Shown here: one piece after another, positions 22,149 through 34,300 of the stretch | Numbering within the stretch: position 1 is the first letter of the stretch | Layout of the letters: each line of letters opens with the position of its first letter | NCBI GenBank assembly: GCA_963693285.1 | Contig: OY848917.1 | Span: 3,586,618-3,650,617, forward strand | DNA length: 64,000 bases | From: Xestospongia muta | Lineage: Eukaryota; Porifera; Demospongiae; Haplosclerida; Petrosiidae | Direction: 5' to 3' | Made by a program: the position numbers and the translations under genes | Notes under the pieces: model-generated | Told to the model about the DNA's origin: nothing | Databases searched by the model: none | Seen by the model: only the letters and a program-made list of their open reading frames with translations

Positions 22149-23408
22149 GTGTCAGTTCACGGAAAAATTTCTCAATTCATCCCAAGCCAAGAAAGTTGGT
22201 CGTCCTATACCGAAAGATTAGAGTACTACTTCATAGCAAATGATGTTCAGGATCAGGCTAAGAAGAAAGCCATTTTACTTACAGTGTGCGGTCCCTCGAC
22301 CTTCCAATTACTCAAGAACTTGCTACAACCCAATACGCCAGATAGTAAATCATATGCTGACCTCGTAGACCTGCTTAAAAATCACTTCAACCCAACTCCT
22401 TCAGTCATTATGCAACGTTTCAAATTCAACACGAGGACAAGAAAAGATACCGAATCAGTAGCTACATACGTGGCAGAACTCAAACGTTTAGGTGAATACT
22501 GCGAATTCGGTGATAAATTGAACGAAATGGTCAGAGATCGTCTAGTGTGTGGTGTTAACGACATCCGTATACAAAATCGTTTACTTCAAGAATCAAAACT
22601 AACTTATGATAAGGCCTTCGAGCTTGCTCAGTCAGTCGAAGTTGCTGCTAAAAATGTTGCTGATCTACTAAAAGGGTCGTCCACCCACAACACTACTGTA
22701 GTTCAACACCTGCACAGCAAATCACCACCAAGTACTACATTCAGACGCCATGTTAGCTGTTACCGCTGTGGAGGTTATCATTTAGCTAATATATGTAGTT
22801 TTCAGACAGCAGAATGCAGAGCCTGTGGCAAGATTGGACATATTGCTAAAGTCTGCAGGAGTAAAAATAGACAACCCCCAAGACATCCTCCTGGTGGGAC
22901 TTTCAAACCTCAAGACAGACCTGTTAGATCCTCAAAGAAAGCTAATGTCCACACCTTAACCACAGACTGTGCCCCTTTCCATATCTCTGAAACCTCTGAC
23001 CCTCCTACCACTTCAAATGGGCTGGAACACACTTACCTCTTATTTGCTTTACCTGGGAAAGTCAAACCTATTGTTATTCCAGTTAATGTCAATGGAACAG
23101 ATATTTTAATGGAGGTAGACACTGGTGCCTCACTTTCAATCATTAGTGAACAAACCTTTCAGACCATAGCAAGTCCAACAGACAAGTTACAATCGACGAG
23201 GATTACACTCACCACTTATTCAGGTGACAATCTCCACATCATGGGAACCTACGACGTTCAAGTGGGTTATAAAAGTCAGTCACAGACACTTCCATTAGTA
23301 GTAGTACAAGGCCATGGACCAAGTTTATTCGGGAGAAATTGGTTAGAAAAGATCAAGAGAGATTGGAACTCTATCTACTCACTTCAGGAACAGTCATTAT
23401 CTCATTAA
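22149..23408 (+). CDS. gag-pro: Retrotransposon Gag plus protease (degenerate)
   Basis: A 419-codon frame encoding a Ty3/gypsy Gag. The N-terminal part has capsid-like helices (ESWSSYTERLEYYF near residues 15-28). Two CCHC zinc knuckles follow: CYRCGGYHLANIC and CRACGKIGHIAKVC. The frame continues into an aspartic protease with the catalytic DTGAS in VDTGASLSIIS (near residue 325) and a GRNWL ending. The frame opens with GTG where ATG is expected, and no nearby in-frame ATG is present; I infer a mutated start. It ends at TAA 23406-23408. The frame then shifts before reverse transcriptase. Confidence 0.85.
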   Translation: MSVHGKISQFIPSQESWSSYTERLEYYFIANDVQDQAKKKAILLTVCGPSTFQLLKNLLQPNTPDSKSYADLVDLLKNHFNPTPSVIMQRFKFNTRTRKDTESVATYVAELKRLGEYCEFGDKLNEMVRDRLVCGVNDIRIQNRLLQESKLTYDKAFELAQSVEVAAKNVADLLKGSSTHNTTVVQHLHSKSPPSTTFRRHVSCYRCGGYHLANICSFQTAECRACGKIGHIAKVCRSKNRQPPRHPPGGTFKPQDRPVRSSKKANVHTLTTDCAPFHISETSDPPTTSNGLEHTYLLFALPGKVKPIVIPVNVNGTDILMEVDTGASLSIISEQTFQTIASPTDKLQSTRITLTTYSGDNLHIMGTYDVQVGYKSQSQTLPLVVVQGHGPSLFGRNWLEKIKRDWNSIYSLQEQSLSH

Positions 23409-23421
23409 TAAATATAATTCT

Positions 23422-24610
23422 TTGTTTTCTGATTCTCTAGGTTTGTTACAAGACGCCACTGCTAAATTGTACATCAATACAGAGGCTGCACCTAAATTTT
23501 TCAGAGCCAGACCGGTTCCCTATCGACTAAAGGATAAGATAGAAGTCGAACTCAGACGATTGCAAGATTTAGGTATCATTACTCCAGTTCAACATTCTGA
23601 ATGGGCAGCACCTATTGTTCCTATTATGAAACGAGACGGCTCAATGCGTCTCTGTGGTGATTATGAAGTCACTGTCAACAGAGTTCTCACTCCAGATAAT
23701 TATCCATTACCTCGAATCGAAGATATTTTTGCTGCATTACAAGGAGGAAAGTTGTTTTCTAAATTAGATCTCAGTCAAGCATATCAACAGTTACCTCTAG
23801 ATTCAGATTCAAAAAAATTCACTACTATCAATACTCATAAAGGTCTATTTCAGTTTGAGCATTTACCATTTGGGATTTCAACAGCTCCTAGTATTTTTCA
23901 ACATCTAATGGAGAACCTCCTCCAGGGCCTTCCAAACGTCTGTGTTTACATAGATGACATTCTAGTTTATGGTATAAGTGAAGCAGATCACATGCAAAAC
24001 TAGAACAAGTTTTGTCTCGCCTATCATCAGCTGGAATACCTTGAAACGATCCAAATGCACCTTTGCCACCACTTCAGTGGAAATTTAGGTCACATAATTG
24101 ACAGCACAGGTTTACATCCATCACCTGCTAAAGTTCAGGCAATCCAGAAAGCACCTGCTCCTACCAATATCAGAACTAAGAGCCTTTCTAGGTCTCGTCA
24201 ACTATTATCACAAATTTCTGCCAAACTTATCATCTACATTGTCCCCACTTCATATACTGCTACGTAAAGGTACTAAGTGGAATTGGACTCAGAACCAACA
24301 AATTGCTTTTGACAAAGTCAAAGAACTCCTACAATCAGATGCACTGTTAGTTCATTTTGACAGTACAAAACCATTATTAGTATATGCTGATGCTTCTCCA
24401 TATGGAGTTGGAGCTGTACTGGCTCATAAGATGCCAGACAATTCAGAAAAACCAATAGCATTTACCTCTCGTACTCTCACTCCAGCAGAACGTAACTACT
24501 CTCAACTAGAAAAAGAAGCTTTAGCTATCATCTACGCTGTTAAACGTTTCCACCAATATTTGTATAGTACTCATTTCACATTATACTCAGACCACAAACC
24601 ATTAGAATGA
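23422..24610 (+). pseudogene. pol: Reverse transcriptase and RNase H (frameshifted)
   Basis: Reverse transcriptase is in 23422-24003, with LSQAYQQLPL, the FGISTAPSIFQ block and the catalytic YIDDILV. A TAG at 24001-24003 arises from a frameshift; the homologous reading resumes in another frame. After another shift near 24160-24180, 24098-24610 encodes the RT connection and RNase H (LLVYADASPYGVGA, FTSRTLTPAERNYS, LYSDHKPLE). A TGA at 24608-24610 and a TAG near 24665 interrupt the way to integrase. At least two frameshifts and two stops make pol non-functional. Confidence 0.88.
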
Positions 24611-24721
24611 CTCTTAGGTGAATTTCAACAAATTCCTCCATTGGCCTCAGCAAGAATTCAACGTTAGGCACTCACCCTTGCTGCATATCAATACACAATT
24701 AAGTACAAACCAGGAAAAAGT

Positions 24722-25975
24722 ATGTCCACAGCTGATGCCCTCAGTAGATTACCTCTTCAAACTACTCTCAATGATTCTCAAGTTCCCCTACCAGGTGACC
24801 TTTGTCATCTACTCAATCATTTAGATCAGGCCATTGTTACAGCATCTCAAATAAAAGTCTGGACAGACAAGGATCCTCTATTGTCTCGTGTCAGAAAATT
24901 AGTACAGTGTGGCTGGAATATTACCAACCCAACAGCTGATATCCTTCCATTTCATACAAGGTACACAGAATTGAGTGTTTTAGACGGATGTGTATTATTA
25001 GGTTGTCGTGTCATTATCCCTGCAGCAGGACAGGACATTGTTCTAAATCAACTTCATGAAACCCATGTAGGGATTACTAAAATGAAAATGTTAGCTCGCT
25101 CTTACGTATGGTGGCCAGGTATTGACTCAGATATTCAACGAAAAGTTCAAAGTTGTTTTACCTGTCAATCAAATTGTCCAGTGCCAGCAAAAGCACCTCT
25201 TCACTTTTGGGAATTTCCACAGAAACCATGGTCTCGTCTTCATATTGACCATGCAGGACCATTTCTAGGTAAATATTTTTTCGTACTAATCAACGCTTAT
25301 TCAAAGTGGCTCAAAGTTCATATTGTTAATTCAACCTCATCCGAAGTTACTATTCAAAAGCTACAACAAATTTTTTCCACTCATGGTCTCCCAGAGCAAA
25401 TAGTTTCTGACAATGGACCAGTTTTCACTAGCCATGAATTTAAGAACTATATGAAGCAATGTGGTATTCATCATATATGTACTTCACCATATCATCCAAG
25501 TTCCAATGGTCTTGCAGAACGTGCAGTTCAAACATTGAAGTCATCCTTAAAGAAACTAGAAGGCAATGTCAAAACTCGTTTATTCACATTTTTAGCTCGT
25601 TATCGAGTGACACCTCATTCCACTACAGAACTGTCACCTGCAGAACTCCTGATGGGAAGGAAGTTACAAACAACATTGGATTTGGTGCATCCTGATGTAT
25701 CTCGTAAAGTGACTACTAAACTATCATCTAGTTCATCAAGAAAACCACCTCGCACTTTCAGTGTTGGTGACAAAGTCTTTGCTCGCAACTATCATGGAAC
25801 AAAAATATGGTTGCCTGCTGAAATAGTTCAAGTGGCAGGTCCAGTCTCCTATAAAGTTAAAACGTCATCAAACTTGATTCTACGATGTCATATTGACCAG
25901 TTATGTACACATTATGGACACTCAAATGAAGATACTGTTACTCATAATGATTTGGATAATTGGACTTTTCCATGA
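24722..25975 (+). CDS. pol: Retrotransposon integrase part of pol
   Basis: A 417-codon open stretch. It begins with the end of the RNase H linker (TADALSRLPL), then an HHCC zinc domain (HETHVG ... CFTCQ) and the DDE core: Asp in LHIDHAGPF, Asp in VSDNGPVF, Glu in GLAERAVQTLKSS. A chromodomain-free C-terminal part with VGDKVFARN follows. The frame is intact and keeps all catalytic residues, but it is the 3' part of an interrupted polyprotein and would not be translated normally. Confidence 0.9.
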   Translation: MSTADALSRLPLQTTLNDSQVPLPGDLCHLLNHLDQAIVTASQIKVWTDKDPLLSRVRKLVQCGWNITNPTADILPFHTRYTELSVLDGCVLLGCRVIIPAAGQDIVLNQLHETHVGITKMKMLARSYVWWPGIDSDIQRKVQSCFTCQSNCPVPAKAPLHFWEFPQKPWSRLHIDHAGPFLGKYFFVLINAYSKWLKVHIVNSTSSEVTIQKLQQIFSTHGLPEQIVSDNGPVFTSHEFKNYMKQCGIHHICTSPYHPSSNGLAERAVQTLKSSLKKLEGNVKTRLFTFLARYRVTPHSTTELSPAELLMGRKLQTTLDLVHPDVSRKVTTKLSSSSSRKPPRTFSVGDKVFARNYHGTKIWLPAEIVQVAGPVSYKVKTSSNLILRCHIDQLCTHYGHSNEDTVTHNDLDNWTFP

Positions 25976-26110
25976 TCTATAGATAGTAATACATTTACTC
26001 CTACAAGTACTTTATCTACTAACTCTCCACCTGCTCAATCTCAGCCAGTACGTCGTTCCTCTCGAGTTCGTAGAGCTGTTGACACATATGGTCCATATGT
26101 TTCTTAGCTA

Positions 26111-26122
26111 GGTGGGGGAGAG
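26111..26122 (+). other. Polypurine tract
   Basis: GGTGGGGGAGAG directly precedes the TG of the 3' LTR, the standard plus-strand priming position. Confidence 0.85.
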
Positions 26123-26356
26123 TGTGATAACTGAATACATTCATTTTGAGATATTATTCTGTTAGGCCTTATTTACTTAATTTCTGGTGAAACCTTATAT
26201 GTATGTATGTATATATAGTGCTGTAAAACCTTTTTAGTTTTAATTCGTTACAGTTTGTTGTAGTTTGATAGTTCGTTATAGTGTTGTTAGTTCAATTAGT
26301 TCTGTTATCAAAAAGTTCTGTAAAAAGTTGTTTTCATCGTGTGCTCAGCTCCAACA
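26123..26356 (+). repeat. 3' LTR
   Basis: 234 bp, starting TGTGATAACTG and ending TCCAACA, followed by the target duplication GTCAC. Confidence 0.92.
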
Positions 26357-26644
26357 GTCACATTTCATAAATGTTAAGTAATGTTGCTGAACTTGCTATT
26401 GTAATCGTTTCAAAAGTGATATATAGTTATGTTGTTGCTATGGTAATGTTGTTATGGTGATTGTTATAATGATATAATAGTTGCTATGAAAATGCACATG
26501 TTCCTACTAAGTAACTTTTGTTATGGTGACATATGTGATGTTGCTATTGTATAGATTAAATGGTTTGATGGATTTGGGAAGTCCATGAGTCCAATTGAAT
26601 CTTATATCAATAACATATGGAAATTGAACAATACACTAAAAGAT

Positions 26645-26780
26645 AAATAATATTAGATTTGTCATCATTATAATGATAATACCATTATTACCAAGACTGT
26701 TAAGTCATCTGACTAGAACATAATTATAAACATTAAGTTATTATAGGTGATCTTTCTAATGCATTACTAACAGCTCCATG
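26645..26780 (+). repeat. Flank shared by the two stray adaptor exon groups (A side)
   Basis: About 135 bp containing ATTAGATTTGTCATCATTAT, CTGACTAGAACA, AATTATAAACATTAA and CATTACTAACAG. The same words occur in the same order at 50343-50477, just before the stray CARD exon. Neither intact terminal exon has this flank. Confidence 0.8.
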
Positions 26781-26812
26781 TTAGTGGTATATTCTGTTTG
26801 TTTTGATTGTAG

Positions 26813-27337
26813 ATCCCATTGTTGATCCTGGTCCATTAAACTCTTCTTTTGTAGATGCTCCACTTGGTAAGTTAGAAACTTTTATTTATTATTTGTCCAA
26901 TACTTGTTTAATTTGTAGAACATGATCAGTTAGAGACTTGTCTGTTATCATATCTAACTTGGATTCTATACTAGGTAAAGAAACATCATTAGTAAGCAAG
27001 AAATTAATATGTATTTATACTTTTATGTAGACAAAAAGCCACAAAAACTTGATCTCCAAAGGTTACTAGCTCCTATTGAATATCGATGGCAAATCATTGG
27101 AGAAGCTCTACAAATTAATCATGGAACAATTATGTCCCTTGAGACTAATGTAACATATGATAATACGCTTCGACTCTCACGCATACTACAGAAATGGATG
27201 GATCAGAAGCCAGCTTTTGTATCTTGGGTACAATTATTGAAGCAATTGAGAAACCTCCTGTCAACAATTCTTCCATAGCTGAAGAGATACGACAATTTCT
27301 TTCTCAGCCCAATGTAATCTCAAGTTACACTGAATGA
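26813..27337 (+). pseudogene. Stray broken copy of gene A terminal Death exons
   Basis: Three exons homologous to gene A exons 9-11: 26813-26866 (54 nt, intact), 26919-26974 (56 nt instead of 57, so frameshifted and running into TAG), and 27031-27337 (307 nt instead of 308). The last encodes RLLAPIEYRWQIIGEAL and WMDQKPAFVSW, then loses frame where GGCGTAC has become GGGTAC. Splice sites are still recognisable. Two independent one-base deletions argue for a pseudogene. The stretch lies 6.2 kb downstream of the intact exons, beyond the retrotransposon. Confidence 0.9.
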
Positions 27338-28360
27338 CTCAAATAAGTTAGTTATGTATAATGCGTTGTTGGGTTTTTTGCTAATTTGTTAAACATTAAT
27401 TTTACATTTTATAGTGTATTTGAATTTTTTTTCAAATTAGATAATTGCAAATGTATTGAATGTTTTAATTTGTTTTGTATATTTGAATGTATTGTTTTTT
27501 TTCATAAATATTGTTAGTTGAATTAATTGTGTCCTTACAATTACCTTTTTGGTATGTCCTCTCAAATCAAATCACAATGAATGTGATCAATGTATCATTA
27601 ATACAACACTCCAATTGTACATTGATACCAATACAGTGTCATCAAAGAAAAGAAGGTTGCAGTTTCTATATTAGCTGTTATCTGATAAAGTTCATGCTTG
27701 AACTCCTTATTATGTGTCTGACCAGCCATTAGAGCAGGCCTTAGAGAAATTGAACAGTTTGGAAATAAATGGTTTCTTTTTATTGAAACTTATTGATAAT
27801 TTATAGAAATTAAATAATGGTCATTCATTAAATATCTGGTAGGTTTAGCATTGCACTATGCAAACATAAACAAATAGTGTTGTATTAGTATTGTATTTTT
27901 CAAGTATACATCAGATATAACCTTCAGTATTCTATTAATATCCTCTGTTGCATATTATATGTATTGGAACATTATACACTATGTGTGATACAATAGTGTA
28001 TAACAATTATATACATGCATGTATACCATGTGTATAAATGAGTATACTATTTGTATAACATAGTATAAATAGGATATACACTATGTATACTAGAGGTATA
28101 TTCTATAGAGTTTAACAAGTATATCTTTTAAGTAACATCCTCCAATAACAATTACAATTGTACATATATTGAAATTAGATTAAAATAACATGAAGAATTA
28201 TTTTTAAGAAATAAACATAAACCAAACAACATATTACACATGATGTAACATGATGTAACTATCAAAGAATACATGCACAAAAGATTAAATCAAATGTTTT
28301 CACATTAAATTATTTGAGATGAATCAGTTACTGAGGTTTCATTTGATGAGATCACCCATT
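27338..28360. other. Intergenic, AT-rich, no gene seen
   Basis: Up to about 27570 it resembles the 3' flank of gene A. After that only AT-rich DNA is seen, with an irregular array of TATAC/GTATA words at about 27980-28110. No supported coding region. Confidence 0.6.
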
Positions 28361-28367
28361 CTTTCAC

Positions 28368-29620
28368 TTATCCAAGGTGTGGACACTTGAGGGGTGTTCC
28401 TAGCACTCGAACCTTTCGTGGATGTTTAGATGAATAAAATGATCGAAGGTCTAGTTCATCCATAAAAACATTAAATACTGCTCCTCTCCAATCTGGCCTT
28501 CGTCGCTTGAGACATTGATCATCAACTGTTTCCTCATCAGACATCATAATAGGCTTTACATCATTCCACTGTTCCATTTCCTGTGGTAAGACATGTTTTG
28601 ATCGTCTGTCCCATATCTAAAGTATAAGGAAAATGGATGTCATTATTAAATGGACAATGTTTTAACAGACATGCATTTATACAAATAGAAATCAATAAGT
28701 GATTGTTGATGTGTAAATGTACAAACATAATAAGCTCCATACCTGTTGCTGTCTTGAACGTCAAAGTCTTTTTCTTTCTCACTGTCCTTTGGTATCCTTT
28801 TCAAAGTTCTTTTATATACAGCTAGTACATCTGAGTTTACAATAATGAAGCAATAAAACATCAATGAAGGTATACTTACTTCTGACTTGGTCTAACTTAT
28901 GTTCACTGTCTAGCACAGCAAGTACACTCCGCACAACTTGGTGGTTATGCTGGCTATCAATTCTAAGGATGACAGTCAATAAATTAAATCTCTAATAGAA
29001 TATTATTACCCTCCATCCAGTTTTAGCTGTTTCTCTTCAGGGAGGTTGTTATACATAGTTCTGATTTCATTCTACAAGAAAAGACAAAAGCAATAAGACT
29101 GAAGATCACGAAGTCACTACTTGAAAGTGTGTAGAAATAACATACAAACATGTGCATATAGTGTACCTGAGTTTCTACAGGTATTTTTCACTTCCTTCCA
29201 GATCCTAACAATTCCTTTGAACTTAAACCTATAGTGTACTGCTAATATGTGATGATAATGTGTATGATGATGAAGAAGACACTTTTGTCTCCACATCAGT
29301 AATACACTGATTTAATTGTGAAACTGACTCATTTATTTTGAAATTTCATTAAATATTCCATCCTACATAGTTGATATCATTGTGTGAAAGGTAGATTTCA
29401 ATTCTTCTATTTCAGTGGTGAATGATAGTAAAGTTTCTCCAGGTTGCCGCCATCTGTGATCATCTTCAGGAACAGTATCACTCATCAGTCCTCCACCACA
29501 ATTACATGTAGCTCCATAAAATCTATTAGTCTGACGACCATGAGCACTAATGCTTGATATTTGGTGCTGCTGCATTCTACTTGGTTTGTTAAAGAGAGCA
29601 CAACGAGCATTTGTACATTC
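28368..29620 (-). CDS. Spliced minus-strand gene, unknown function
   Basis: Read on the minus strand. Exons 29071-29010, 28962-28880, 28830-28743 and 28605-28368 join in consistent phases with GT-AG sites. They encode TMYNNLPEEKQLKLDGG, then SQHNHQVVRSVLAVLDSEHK, a Lys/Glu/Asp-rich stretch, and a C-terminal block RRSKHVLPQ ... IMMSDEE ... RRRPDWRGAVF ... PRKVRVLGTPLK, ending in TAA (28368-28370). A further exon about 29620-29367 encodes CTNARCALFN and CNCGGG; its join to the next exon is not resolved, and the first exon was not found. The SDEE plus W-R block recalls an uncharacterised, multicopy invertebrate family. No enzymatic motif was seen. It may be partial. Confidence 0.55.
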
Positions 29621-30529
29621 CTAATGTAGTATAGGATGTAGTAACTATAACTTACAGTAGTAGTGTTGTTTTCATTAAAAGATATCCCATCAATAATAAA
29701 CATGTTGTGTATACTTAATAATTTACTTGCTTTATATAACACTACTTAATTCCATGTCTGGCTAGCATAGCAAGATCATCACTAAACAGTTTGGTCTACT
29801 TAGCACTAAGGACTTGTACAAATGAAATGTTGTGGTTTACATATATAGCCACAAAAATGATTACTAACCTCAAAATTATATACAAGACTTAACATTTTTC
29901 CATTTATGATAGCTGTTAGGGGAGTTATTAAAGAATCTTCAGTGCAAAATATTGTGAAGACAGGCCAAAAAAGGATCTTGCTGTATCTCATTGGTAGAAA
30001 ACCAAATACCATTACTTATGACAAAGCTAGAGATAATAGTAAGCTCATATATGTTAATGTAACCAAGTGAAGTTGCTGCTCCCCTCTATGCACTCTCAAC
30101 TTGGCATAACCAACTTTGCCATTTTGAAATACACAACATCACATATTGAGGAATGTTAGAATTAGCTTCTCAGAAATCTGATTGGGTCAACCAGACTTCA
30201 GTAACACTACACAAGTTCTCAATGTTAAGCCGACAGGACCCTCTTCCATTTAGTACAAGGGTCTGGCTTATACTAGACTATACTTGATGCACTAGCCACA
30301 TCAAATTACGTAAGCACTACACATATACCAATAGTGGGAATATATGACAGATCATTTAATAATATGTCTCAAGTTAAAGTGTTAAGTCTAGCTAATATGG
30401 TTGTACTTAGAACTTACATGTCTGTTGGTTTGACGTCCTGATGAACGATCTCATTGATTGGGAAGCATAGCTGAAGCCACAAGCTATAAACACAAACATG
30501 TTTAATGTTCAATGTATAATGTTAATATA
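29621..30529. other. Intergenic between the minus gene and gene B
   Basis: No supported coding sequence; the minus gene's first exon could be here. The DNA has no obvious match to the region upstream of gene A, so B lacks the integrase copy that precedes A and C. Confidence 0.5.
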
Positions 30530-30597
30530 ATTAGGGCGTGGTCAGTAAAGTCAAAGTGGGCGTCAGGGCCAACTGTGTCCTATAAAACTGTCTCAGT
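30530..30597 (+). promoter_or_regulatory. Conserved 5' flank/UTR of gene B
   Basis: Matches the flanks of A and C (GGCGTGGTCA, GTCAAAGTGGGCGTCA, CTGTCTCAGT before ATG). About 20 bp seen in A and C, around the CCTGTTATCTTTGAG stretch, are missing here. Confidence 0.45.
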
Positions 30598-31309
30598 ATG
30601 GCGACTAAAGATGGAAAAAAGATGGAAATTGTAAGTAAAACGACTCATTAATAGTTAGTAATATGTTGTAATGACTCTATTTATCGTATAAAGTTGGTAA
30701 TAGTTGTACACTCAGTCTTATCTCCTTTGTATACATTAACATTGACACTACAGTATCTTGTATACTACTGAGTTATTACTAACTTCTATTAACATAGTCT
30801 CTCATATAGTCTATTATAATACTCCTTTATATCAACTGATATCTATAGTAGTTAGGTGTGGCCTGACCCTTAGTTATTAATTAATTAAATAATCAGGTCT
30901 GTCACCTTATATAGTCATTGCTTGTGGAAATGGAGTCCCTGTGTCAGGACCACTTCATATACAGAAATTGTGACACACAGTTCTATAAAAGAATGTGCTA
31001 ATTAACTGCTGTAGCATATAGTGTGGTAGAACAAGTTTGATATATACATGTAACTAGATCCTTCCTCTCTAAGCAAATGGGTGACAATGACATACTGGCT
31101 TTTGGTATGACTACATTAGTTTTAAATGAGTTTAAAGATGACTTATAATAACCTAGTGGAGTTAAGGATTTTAAAAAATCAGTGATAAACACGAAAACCT
31201 TTTTCTAATAATTAAATTTGAAGTTAACATTTATACCTGCTCTACTTTTATTTGACTGTTTACTATTTCAATTATGATAGAAGGGTTAAAATAACACTTC
31301 TAGTTAGTA

Positions 31310-31342
<33 letters not shown>

Positions 31343-34300
31343 TAAAAATAGTAACATTTCTAGTATGGGAAAAGTGAGATATTTCATTTACTTGTGTGGG
31401 AGTTTCACACTTCTCTCTCTATCTCTTCTGCCTTTTCTGTCATTATATACTCTTGTTATTAACTTATTATATGTTAATGAGAAACATGATGATACCTTGT
31501 GTACTACTGATATGAGTGTGCATTATTTAGAGTATGTATGTTAGTTTATGTACCTACTATAATTATACAGTGTAGTTATTATTTTGTATGTACATATTAT
31601 AATAGACAATAGTGTGTGTGTGTGACAAACTGTTACTCACCTACATGTACTAATGTAACTTAATATCACATACTAGTACAAGTTTGTAGACATGTCAAAA
31701 TAATTGAAAAATTATGAGATGACTATATTTATAACATGAGTAATTAATTATATATGGTTTATTCTCTTGAGTTATATAGTGAATTACTTTATAATAGTGT
31801 GTTCCTCTTCCTTAGGACTATGATCTATATAGAGCTGCATTATATGGTAATATAGCAAAAGTAAAGAAAGCAATTGAAAATGAAAATATTCATGTTGATG
31901 CTAAAGACGTAAGTAATATCATTATAATCACACTACAATACTTACAAGATCTAATGGGAACTTTAATTATACAGTGATTACTAGTAGTATTGTTATTGTT
32001 ATTGTATAATTTTATTTTAAGTGTATACAGACAAAAAGTACTTATTTTGGAACTAGAAAATAAATTATTGGCCAGAGAATATAAAGTGAAATTATTAAGT
32101 TAGTCAACAACAACTTTGAAGTGACTATAGGTCATTGTGTTCATAATAATGTGTGAGGTCCACACTTTACAACTGATTTATAGCTGATCCAGTGTTTTCC
32201 TGAAGTGTGTTAAGTACATTTGTTGCACACTTTGATTTTCATTAGAAGTAGGTGGGGTTAAAGCCACACCCATCAAACAAGCTTGCCTTGAATTGTAATA
32301 CTATTTTGTAAATAAAGTTTTATTAATAAAATGACTCGTTGAACATGTGCTTTTTCCTGACTCTACTTTGGACTCTTCCAATCTTTCTTCAGATCTGTAA
32401 GAAAAAAATGTCAAAGTGACCACATGACTAAGTAATGTATTATCTAAAAGTACTACATCATTTTAATGTTGTTTAGTAGACAACACTCATACTAATTACA
32501 GTGTAGTTGGTAACTTTGGCTTGTAATAATATTATTTGGTAGATTGATCTACAATCTGATAATTTAACTTTGATATAATAAAATTTGACTGTGTTCTTCT
32601 GTTAACAAAGGAACATTCCTTGAGTATATTGATACTGAGTCTGTTGAGAAACATTTTAAGAAAGTGTGTTCTAGTCATTTTCTGTACTATATCACTTGAA
32701 AGTGTCCTCAATTAAACTTAAAACTCCACCCTCTACATGACAACAATTAATATTGGTTAAATTAAATTTGGTAATCCATGCAAAGATTTGTCAAAACAAC
32801 AAATTTAATTGTCTTCAAATTATCAATTTTTAGTTTATACCAGATGCAAATACTGCAATTTGATTGGCCAGCCTCAGGTTTTTATATTTATTAATAACCT
32901 GTACGGAGATTACTATATAAAATATTATGGTAACGCGATGTTATTGTGTCTCTTAACTAAGTCACCTAGTGCCCTATGCGTCGGTTATTTATTTGCTCAG
33001 TAACCTTGAATTCAAAATAATGCCCTTACCTGCGACTTGGGTATTATTTGGAATTCTCGGGTTACTAAACAACTAAATAACCTCACGTAGGACTCTAACT
33101 ATCACATAGTAATAAAGTTAATGATGTGTGAAATTTGTAATGATTGTTTGTTGATTTTCAAAGGATTATGTGTACTTTTTGGAATAAACTATGATATTGA
33201 GTTATTATAATATGTTTGTGTACTTAATATATCACATGTAATGATTTATCATTTATATCTCTTTGTTCAGGGTAGTTTCACAATGCTACATGTAGCAAGT
33301 GAAAGAGGACACGAAGAATTAGTTATTTATCTTTTAGGTATGGGAGCAACTGTGAACATTCAAAATTGGGTAAGTGTAAATATTTACATTGTATAATATA
33401 TATTTCATATTTATAAGTTATAACATAGGACAGCAACTATTTGTTTTGACATAAAAGATTACCTGTGTTGCTTAAAACTGTTGTCATAACTTTAGCTATC
33501 ATATCATAACTGATATACACAGTTCTAAAGCTACAGTTTATTATAAAGGTTAAGAGTCAATTCTCATATTTCTGGCTTTTATTATTCCTATATTTAAACA
33601 CTGCCCTTGAATGGTGACCATCCTTGAATGTCTCTCCCTGTTGGACATGAATTAAACACTTCAACAAGTTCAGCTATATTCAGCTATATAGCACATGTGT
33701 AACAATTAATAAACCACACTCCCACAAAACGTTTCTTTAAAAATTGTATGACATATCTCATTATCTTGTTTCTCAACCAATCATGAAAATTAGGACCCTC
33801 AAATTTACTTACTGTACGGTACTTCCATTCTTGATATTAATAAAATTTAATGAGACAGAACCAGTCTATAAGAACCAGTCTATATTGTCTACATGTACCT
33901 TGCATTTATACTAAACCACAAAAACTTGTGTTCTAACACAATATTAGCTGTAATATGATCCAGTCTGTAGATGAGAACTTAGGTTTCAATCTGTGATATC
34001 TAGTATATTGTACATTAGTTTATTAATAGAGTTAACATTAATGATTGTTATGTATTATACATAATCTTTAATGTTACAATAATGTTGTTTACACCATCAT
34101 AATTTCACATGGTCTTTTAATAGTCACATATAACAGTAACACTTAAACACACACGTGTACATGTGATTCTAAACAATCTTGAGAAACTTTATATGCCAGG
34201 CTGTAACAATTGTGTATTAAGTAATATAATTATATGGACCCATATAGAAGACTGTCCCATTTTAGAAAGCTCTAATAAAACTAGACAATAGTCTATCATA

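Larger units (their letters stand above)
21886..26361 (+). mobile_element. Ty3/gypsy LTR retrotransposon with 5-bp TSD
   Basis: The element body is 21891-26356 (4466 bp). The target duplication GTCAC is perfect (21886-21890 and 26357-26361). Gene order is gag with zinc knuckles, protease, reverse transcriptase, RNase H, integrase; integrase after RNase H is the Ty3/gypsy order. The two LTRs differ at several positions and coding frames are interrupted repeatedly, so it is old and not autonomous. Units B and C have no insertion at the equivalent place. It lies between the Death exon of gene A and the stray duplicate of that exon. Confidence 0.95.

Noticed and set aside
22149..25975. Active retrotransposon or virus
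   Set aside because: Lost Gag start, several pol frameshifts and stops, and diverged LTRs show an old, inactive Ty3/gypsy copy; no envelope frame seen.
26813..27337. Alternative functional Death end for gene A
   Set aside because: Two one-base deletions break two of the three exons; kept as a pseudogene only.
29806..30012. Minus frame 29806-30012 as a membrane protein
   Set aside because: Hydrophobic by AT-rich composition; no splice or homology support.
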